A stretch of 64,000 nt of DNA from assembly GCA_038141705.1 (NCBI GenBank), contig JAYQIQ010000001.1, positions 326,535 through 390,534 of the forward strand, read 5' to 3'. Of this stretch, positions 60,369 through 64,000 are shown piece after piece (positions within the stretch are counted from its first letter, which is position 1; each line of letters begins with the position of its first letter). Made by a program: the position numbers and the translations under genes. The stretch is from Eutrophomonas brisbanensis (GTDB lineage Bacteria; Pseudomonadota; Gammaproteobacteria; Burkholderiales; Eutrophovitaceae). The notes beneath the pieces were generated by a model, which was not told where the DNA came from, did not search any database, and was given only the letters and a program-made list of their open reading frames with translations.

Positions 60369-60475
60369 GAGACTTGTTGAGAAGGGAGAGACTTGGTAGG
60401 ATACAGGCGAGTCGGTCGCGCTGATTCTTTAGCAAGTCTCATCGGCTGCTCAGGGACTGTCAATCCCGCCGACTC
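60369..60475 (+). ncRNA. Candidate pseudoknotted RNA
   Basis: GAGACTTG occurs at 60369-60376 and 60388-60395 and can pair with CAAGTCTC at 60433-60440. GAGTCGG (60409-60415) can pair with CCGACTC (60469-60475). The two helices interleave, a pseudoknot topology. Inner hairpins GCT/AGC (about 60420-60433) and GGGA/TCCC (60453-60467). An intrinsic terminator follows 76 bases later on the same strand. Only pairing geometry supports it. Confidence 0.35.
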
Positions 60476-60550
60476 ATTAGATTAGACCTAAACTTAACAG
60501 GTCTTTACTGCAAGCACAACTGTAAACGAACAACACTCCCTTGTTGTTTT

Positions 60551-60577
60551 GCCCCCGTAATAGGGGCTTTTTTTATC
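60551..60577 (+). terminator. Intrinsic terminator
   Basis: GCCCC-CGTAATA-GGGGC followed by seven T (60568-60574). Rightward orientation, so it would end a rightward transcript from the control region, where no protein gene is seen. Its T-run overlaps the stop of the leftward zinc protein gene. Confidence 0.8.
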
Positions 60578-60734
60578 TCCTGTCATTGCAAGTCTGACAG
60601 AATACAAACTCGCCTCGCGTCACATCCTCGTCCAGTGGTATCTCATCACCGCACCAGTCACACTCCCTGCCGCAGCAATCAGGGCAGCAGTCCCCAAGGG
60701 TATTCTGTTCGCCACAGTTCACACACTCAAACAT
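60573..60734 (-). CDS. Small cysteine-rich zinc protein
   Basis: 53 residues, MFECVNCGEQNTLGDCCPDC, CGRECDWCGDEIPLDEDVTR, GEFVFCQTCND. Eleven cysteines in CxxC pairs, so probably a multi-zinc ribbon. AGGGGGG upstream of the ATG is a strong ribosome site. Confidence 0.75.
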   Translation of the reverse strand: MFECVNCGEQNTLGDCCPDCCGRECDWCGDEIPLDEDVTRGEFVFCQTCNDRR

Positions 60735-60736
60735 AT

Positions 60737-60865
60737 TCACCCCCCTAAGTTGAAGAAATCAACGGTGACTAACGCGATGAGAAATGCCATCAGCAAGGTG
60801 CTGAAAATCATCTCCCAAATGAACCTCAGGTTGGCTCTAAGTTTTTGTTTTAGCTTATAATTCAT
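60737..60865 (-). CDS. Small membrane protein
   Basis: 42 residues from MNYKLKQKLRANLRFIWEMI, with helix FSTLLMAFLIALVTVDFF. AGAGGATAATACC precedes the chosen ATG; a longer frame to 60961 lacks such a site. Unrecognised. Confidence 0.65.
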   Translation of the reverse strand: MNYKLKQKLRANLRFIWEMIFSTLLMAFLIALVTVDFFNLGG

Positions 60866-60975
60866 GGTATTATCCTCTTGTACTTTGTTACTTAGGTTCC
60901 GATAGTACAGGGGGTAGAGCGGTTTTTCTGTTGTGGGTTTGCCCGCCCTGTAGTACCCCACTGCTCATTAACAAT

Positions 60976-61554
60976 TTATCCCTTTATCACTAGGATAAGT
61001 TCGCCAGACTCTCGTCTAGCCCAAGTCAGGTTTAAGGTGTCACCCTCTGAAGCGATTTTCTTAATCTTCTGTATGGAGATTCGTCTGTCGCCTCTCGCTG
61101 TCTTGTAGAATGTAACGGTAGCTTCCGTTTTATCTTCAAGAATTGACGGGACTTGTACCCTCTCACCTGCTTGGAGTTCGTCATAATCCACACCAAAGAG
61201 TCTGGCAAGCTGTCTGACACTAGCGTTCGCGTCAATGATTGCCTTGTCCAGCATGGTTTTAGTCAGGCTCAGAGTCCCGACTGTGGATGGGTTCATTTCA
61301 AGCAGTTCAAACTCTGCAATGGTCTGTTTCTCACGATAAATACTCGCGCTTGTGCGTATTGCCTTCATGGTTTCCTCCGTTAGATTTTCTGGGTTACTAC
61401 TTCCGAACTCAATGCCTAGCTTCTTGGCAAGGCTGATGGTTTGCCGACTGAGACAGGTCGCCCCTGTCATCATTGTTAACACTCTGGCAGTGTCGTTCTC
61501 TGGATAGATTCTCTCAGTCCCGTAGACTGTCTTTATTGATACTTCTGCTTTCAT
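60976..61554 (-). CDS. Phage protein with HTH-like segment, unrecognised
   Basis: 192 residues, intact. N-terminal MKAEVSIKTVYGTERIYPEN, DTARVLTMMTGATCLSRQTI, middle ASVRQLARLFGVDYDELQAG resembling a helix-turn-helix, C-terminal ATVTFYKTARGDRRISIQKI beta-rich. Good GGAGGA site. No function assigned. Confidence 0.75.
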   Translation of the reverse strand: MKAEVSIKTVYGTERIYPENDTARVLTMMTGATCLSRQTISLAKKLGIEFGSSNPENLTEETMKAIRTSASIYREKQTIAEFELLEMNPSTVGTLSLTKTMLDKAIIDANASVRQLARLFGVDYDELQAGERVQVPSILEDKTEATVTFYKTARGDRRISIQKIKKIASEGDTLNLTWARRESGELILVIKG

Positions 61555-61564
61555 GGGTTCCTCC

Positions 61565-61840
61565 TTAGTAGTTTGAAATGTAGTGGAATTCGTTGATGGC
61601 GATATATTTCCACCATCCGCTCATTTCCCCTGCGTTGGGCATATCATAAGTAAGTCTCAGGCGTGTCGGGGTAGTTTCTTCTATCCAACACCACCGTTTT
61701 GCTTGGTTAATCAGTAGGTCGCACTGGTCATGCTTGAGCTTGACCCTCTGGCCGTACAGGAAAGTCTTGATGGCTCGCTCTGCCTGTTTAACAGTTAGAT
61801 TGCGCTTGGTGTTACTGGAACTCAAAGTCAACCTGCTCAT
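61565..61840 (-). CDS. Small phage protein, unrecognised
   Basis: 91 residues, MSRLTLSSSNTKRNLTVKQA, ERAIKTFLYGQRVKLKHDQC, then RLTYDMPNAGEMSGWWKYIA. Overlaps the upstream gene by 29 bases in another frame. No motif recognised. Confidence 0.65.
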   Translation of the reverse strand: MSRLTLSSSNTKRNLTVKQAERAIKTFLYGQRVKLKHDQCDLLINQAKRWCWIEETTPTRLRLTYDMPNAGEMSGWWKYIAINEFHYISNY

Positions 61841-61979
61841 CTGAAAATGTCAGGTTGACTCGGCCAGTTGGATTGGCTCTCTCGCATTCTCGTCTGATAG
61901 CTACAGTTCTGCGATTGTCGTGGATATGGTCAACGTATCCATTCTTCAGGACGGATTCTATAGTGTCTTTTATGCTCAT
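61812..61979 (-). CDS. Small phage protein downstream of a hammerhead ribozyme
   Basis: 55 residues, MSIKDTIESVLKNGYVDHIH, DNRRTVAIRRECERANPTGR, ends DEQVDFEFQ. AGGAGG lies a few bases before the ATG, within the leader left by ribozyme cleavage at 62003/62004. Function unknown. Confidence 0.75.
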   Translation of the reverse strand: MSIKDTIESVLKNGYVDHIHDNRRTVAIRRECERANPTGRVNLTFSDEQVDFEFQ

Positions 61980-61998
61980 GGGTTCCTCCTATTGGTTT

Positions 61999-62052
61999 CC
62001 ACAGACCCCTTGCGGGGTTTCGCCTAGTCACCATCTAGGCTCGTCAGTGTGG
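61999..62052 (-). ncRNA. Hammerhead ribozyme 1 (type I)
   Basis: All elements on the minus strand, 5' to 3'. Stem I strand CCACA (62052-62048), core CTGACGA (CUGANGA), stem II GCCTAG-ATGGTGA-CTAGGC with six perfect pairs. Then GAA, stem III ACCCC-GCAA-GGGGT with a GNRA tetraloop, cleavage-site C (62004), and stem I strand TGTGG (62003-61999), five pairs. Cleavage expected between 62004 and 62003. It starts directly after the stop codon of the 62292 gene and ends before AGGAGG of the 61979 gene. Perfect consensus match. Confidence 0.94.
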
Positions 62053-62292
62053 TTAGTAGCATGGCAGTTCGTGACATTGAATTTTTGTGACAACAAACTG
62101 ATATGCTTTCATGTAGTCATTGAACCAACTTGTCTCACCATCCCCTTCAGGATTCACTGAACAGTCTTGAAAGATGACCTCAAACGGTTCTTCTAAGTAG
62201 TTATTAAAGATTATTCGAGCGAACAAGCTATGGTCATCGCTTTCAAATTCTTTTAGAATCCTGGGCTTCACTCTATGTTCAAATTCTTTCAT
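62053..62292 (-). CDS. Small phage protein between two ribozymes
   Basis: 79 residues from MKEFEHRVKPRILKEFESDD; SLFARIIFNNYLEEPFEVIF and TSWFNDYMKAYQFVVTKIQC follow. A longer frame to 62421 reads through ribozyme 2 and is rejected because GGAGG lies ten bases before the ATG at 62292. Its TAA abuts ribozyme 1. Unrecognised. Confidence 0.75.
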   Translation of the reverse strand: MKEFEHRVKPRILKEFESDDHSLFARIIFNNYLEEPFEVIFQDCSVNPEGDGETSWFNDYMKAYQFVVTKIQCHELPCY

Positions 62293-62313
62293 GTGGGTTT
62301 CCTCCTTTGGTTT

Positions 62314-62366
62314 CCACAGACTCGCACAAGGAGTTTCGACTAGTACCAGTAGGCTCATCAGTGTAG
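62314..62366 (-). ncRNA. Hammerhead ribozyme 2 (type I)
   Basis: Stem I CTACA (62366-62362) with TGTGG (62318-62314), five pairs including one G-U. Core CTGATGA, then stem II GCCTA-CTGGTAC-TAGTC with one C-U mismatch, GAA, stem III ACTC-CTTGTGC-GAGT, and cleavage C at 62319. The downstream leader TGTGGAAACCAAAGGAGG is nearly identical to that of ribozyme 1, and the stem II loops share TGGT. Lies three bases after the stop of the 62690 gene. Confidence 0.88.
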
Positions 62367-62369
62367 TTT

Positions 62370-62690
62370 TTAGGCCCACTCGTGAATTAGGGCAAGCCCC
62401 TCTTCCCTTCGGTGCTTCCAACGCTCGACTATCTCCTCGCGAAGGATGTAAACGTAGATATTCACAACCTTTTCAGGGTCAGAGAAGTCGGTATAAACCT
62501 CTCCGAAATTACCTTCCTCGTATTCCTTGATGAACTGAATCACGTTGAAACTGACCAAGCCAGTCTTTAGCCCTAGCAGAGCCGATTTGTAGTAATCTAC
62601 TCGCAGCGTGATGATGCAAATCTTCCCAGTTATAGCACCCACTCATCAGACTGTTCAGCGCAAAGAACTTTCGATTTCTGTTGAAGACAT
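62370..62690 (-). CDS. Small phage protein between ribozymes (frameshifted)
   Basis: Starts MSSTEIESSLR after CTGGAGGAACC. Frames then read ALNSLMSGCYNWEDLHHHAA and VDYYKSALLGLKTGLVSFNV, IQFIKEYEEGNFGEVYTDFS, EEIVERWKHRREEGLALIHE. About 106 residues with two indels. The TAA at 62370 precedes ribozyme 2. Unrecognised. Confidence 0.6.
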
Positions 62691-62709
62691 GGTTCCTCCA
62701 GTTTGTTAG

Positions 62710-62756
62710 CCTGTCTCATCAGTTCCTGCTGAGACCGCCTAAGCGGTTTCGACTAG
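62710..62756 (-). ncRNA. Hammerhead ribozyme 3 (type II, stem I degenerate as read)
   Basis: Order on the minus strand: stem II strand CTAGTC (62756-62751), GAA, stem III ACCGC-TTAG-GCGGT (five pairs), cleavage C at 62733. A short stem I segment TCAGCAGGAA follows, then core CTGATGA (62722-62716) and stem II strand GACAGG (GAC/GUC plus an A-A mismatch and two pairs). Stem I as read pairs poorly; GCAGGAA could pair with a missing TTCCTGC, so bases may be lost. A competing hairpin GTCTCA/TGAGAC is possible. Confidence 0.72.
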
Positions 62757-62769
62757 ATTGCACTCTCTT

Positions 62770-62909
62770 TCAGGTATGTGTAGTAACCGCCACGCCAAAC
62801 AGCGTAGACAATGCGGTTATAATCAGGGCGCCGATTATTTCTACCAAGTGAATATCAGTTCTGCGTTTAACGTCAGCGACCTCAATCTGTCAAGGTAAGT
62901 ATTTTTCAT
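62770..62909 (-). CDS. Small membrane protein between ribozymes (one frameshift)
   Basis: MKNTYLDR, an indel near 62880, then IEVADVKRRTDIHLVEIIGA, LIITALSTLFGVAVTTHT and TGA. About 46 residues, one transmembrane helix. CGGAGGAAATC precedes the ATG, downstream of ribozyme 4. The stop lies 13 bases before ribozyme 3. Confidence 0.65.
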
Positions 62910-62931
62910 GATTTCCTCCGTTAGTTGGTCT

Positions 62932-62988
62932 GTCTCATCAGTGTTGGGAGACCATCTCCAACAGACCGCCATCTCAGGCGGTTTCGAC
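62932..62988 (-). ncRNA. Hammerhead ribozyme 4 (type II)
   Basis: Stem II strand GTC (62988-62986), GAA, stem III ACCGCC-TGAGAT-GGCGGT with six perfect pairs, cleavage C at 62964. Stem I is closed: TGTTGG-(10 bases)-CCAACA, six pairs plus AGA/TCT inside. Core CTGATGA (62941-62935) and stem II strand GAC (62934-62932) complete it. The open stem II is only three pairs. The first 15 bases are also the last codons (KVETA and stop) of the upstream gene. Confidence 0.85.
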
Positions 62989-63370
62989 TTTGTAAGCCTC
63001 ATATACTCGTTTTTTGCTGTTTGTTGACCAATCCATCAGGCGGCCATCTTTGACACAGGCAATATGACCTCTCGACTCTCAGCCAGTATGTGCCAGTTTT
63101 CGGAAGCTGCTTTTCTGCCATCATCAGCGTCTTGCATGGCCGAATAGGCATTCGCTCTACTTTGTAACCTAGCTTTTTCATCGCGCCGATAGATATGCAC
63201 ATTGGAGTACCTTTCCTATCTTTGCGGCCAAGTTTTTTGCAGATGTTGTATGCCTTGCCGAATGAACAGCCAGAAGCGACTGTCACCGCAATAACTGCAC
63301 AGAAGCTATCATCGTTGTAATACTTGAGTCCGATTTCTCTGATTTGTTCAAAAGTTTTATATCTACACAT
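62974..63370 (-). CDS. First small gene of the ribozyme operon (one frameshift)
   Basis: Starts MCRYKTFEQIREIGLKYYND, DSFCAVIAVTVASGCSFGKA, YNICKKLGRKDRKGTPMCIS, MPIRPCKTLMMAEKQLPKTG. One indel near 63065, then GHIACVKDGRLMDWSTNSKK, RVYEAYKVETA. About 131 residues. The layout (catalytic-looking C in FCAVIA, later GxHIACVKDGRLMDW with H and D/W) resembles papain-like cysteine peptidase fold proteins of phages; tentative. The stop codon lies in the stem III loop of ribozyme 4. Confidence 0.7.
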
Positions 63371-63393
63371 AATTTCCTCCCTATATGCTTTAT

Positions 63394-63446
63394 TTTGTGG
63401 CCTAGCCCGAACCTAGGCATTCGCACCATACACACCAAGCCACAAA
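63394..63446 (-). promoter_or_regulatory. Leader hairpin of the ribozyme operon
   Basis: Outer inverted repeat TTTGTGGC/GCCACAAA (8 pairs, 63394-63401 with 63439-63446) around GCCTAG-CCCGAAC-CTAGGC (63400-63418). The inner stem is identical to stem II of ribozyme 1, but the hammerhead core residues are absent. Lies 24-76 bases before the first gene start. Confidence 0.5.
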
Positions 63447-64000
63447 GGTAAAACACACAGAGTTAACATGAGATAAACTGATAGTACTCAGGCAATGGCT
63501 AATCAATGGTGAGTCCTTGGCCTCATGGTTCCAAAGGGTCGCCGCCCTTTCTTCCACTCTCTCTGCTTCTGGCTGGATTCCTCTATCTGGCAGCGCCAAG
63601 GCACTGTAAGGAATCTACCTGTTTCTCATGCCAGTCACATACTGAGCTTCGAGTCACACAGTCTCATGGCTAACTTGTACTGTGTAGGGGTAATACATAC
63701 AACAAGTGTGCCAATGTGGTGAAAAACTACCACACACCACAGAATACGTGGGCTAAAAATATACTATGGGGTATTCTTTTACCACAGACCCCAAGTCTTT
63801 ACCTGTTAGATGTTACGGTAGGACTTGGGTTTGATGGGTGGTTGAATGGTCATATGGGTGCTTCTCAATCCCTCACACTCCATCATGGCATTCTGGCCAC
63901 CATTACGGCAATCTGGCTATAGAGCGAGCGTTCGTTCGATATTGGGGGCCTCAATAATGGGGTCGGGGAGGGGTCGCTGTCTGCTTTGTTTGTATAGTAG
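63447..64000. other. Upstream region of the early operon, no gene seen
   Basis: About 550 bases. Only short unsupported frames. Noted sequences are GGGTCGCCGCCCTTTC, CACAGACCCCAAGTC and CGAGCGTTCGTTCG near 63924. Should contain the promoter of the leftward operon, but no convincing -35/-10 is visible, which would fit a phage-specific promoter. Confidence 0.4.

Larger units (their letters stand above)
59962..60550. other. Phage intergenic control region
   Basis: About 590 bases without a convincing gene. Contents: an A-rich, C-spaced stretch (60000-60060), hairpin GCCCTTACGGGC (60209-60220), a 16-bp perfect palindrome (60245-60260), TTGACA at about 60274 without a clear -10, a possible pseudoknotted RNA (60369-60475), hairpin AGACCT/AGGTCT (about 60485-60505), and a terminator at the right edge. 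Could host an origin or divergent promoters. Confidence 0.5.

Noticed and set aside
60388..60475. HDV-like ribozyme fold in the pseudoknotted region
   Set aside because: The helix order P1-P2-P1'-P2' with a P3-like hairpin fits, but the joining segment before P2' lacks the catalytic cytosine region and the P1/P2 linker is too long, so only a generic pseudoknot is reported.
60409..60476. tRNA-like gene with GAGTCGG/CCGACTC acceptor
   Set aside because: No D-arm or anticodon arm pairs and the T-loop does not match TTCRANN.
62053..62421. Longer N-terminus for the 62292 gene (start at 62421)
   Set aside because: It reads through ribozyme 2 and the end of the upstream gene; the ATG at 62292 has the ribosome site.
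62620..62650. Another CUGAUGAG hammerhead core
   Set aside because: Lies in coding sequence and has no GAA with stem III and cleavage site around it.
31576..64000. Integrated prophage
   Set aside because: No integrase, repressor-integrase module or att repeats seen; the gene set is that of a virulent T7-like podovirus. The window ends before the genome does, so this is not fully excluded.

Overview
The window is a mosaic of three blocks with different gene content, orientation and base composition, and it carries many single-base indels that break otherwise conserved genes. Most of these look like sequence or assembly error rather than biology, and reading frames are repaired by eye below wherever conserved motifs allow.

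Block 1 (1-6430) is core chromosome of a gammaproteobacterium. It holds a leftward serC-serA operon (serA runs off the window), leftward gyrA, and divergent ubiG, the same gyrA/ubiG neighbourhood as in E. coli. A YajG-like lipoprotein gene and a complete tmRNA gene (ssrA, tag ANDERYALAA) with its terminator follow.

Block 2 (about 6431-31575) is GC-richer accessory DNA of Pseudomonadota type. It contains an alpha/beta hydrolase remnant, a DUF6166-like gene, a small membrane protein and a fatty acid hydroxylase. An IS4/IS50-like element comes next, then a truncated DUF4297-like nuclease beside an SMC-like ATPase (a probable phage-defence pair). A serine-recombinase/DUF2924 module follows, then a LexA-like repressor with a GAAC-N4-GTTC operator, a thiC fragment, a universal stress protein, and a lactate permease gene truncated by an IS3 element. 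The block ends in a full glycolate/glyoxylate-to-glycerate cluster: pyk, ttuD, glxR, hyi, gcl, a LysR gene, glcC and glcDE. GlcDE oxidise glycolate to glyoxylate, Gcl makes tartronate semialdehyde, Hyi and GlxR lead to glycerate, TtuD phosphorylates it, and Pyk finishes at pyruvate.

Block 3 (about 31576-64000) is most of a lower-GC, T7-like podovirus genome with no integrase in view. Rightward late genes run from terminase through lysozyme, portal, scaffold, capsid, a giant tail fibre, a holin, a repeat-rich virion protein and tail tubular A/B-like proteins to the ejection proteins (31576-53829). They converge on a leftward early/replication cluster (53894-63370) with NinG, DUF3310, an HTH-phosphoesterase, a NinB-like protein, an XRE regulator, an SSB-like protein and many small proteins. 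glcE and the phage terminase are joined abruptly, either as a chimeric assembly or an unusual insertion.

The most striking observation is in the phage early operon. Four consecutive intergenic gaps (61999-62988, minus strand) each contain a hammerhead self-cleaving ribozyme, squeezed between the stop codon of one small gene and the ribosome binding site of the next. Two have stem I open and two have stem II open. If active, they would cut the polycistronic early transcript into separate messages with 5'-hydroxyl ends. Other control elements seen are a tandem 21-bp operator-like repeat, a 16-bp perfect palindrome, a possible pseudoknotted RNA with an intrinsic terminator, and paired TGGTNNNACCA operators at glcC.
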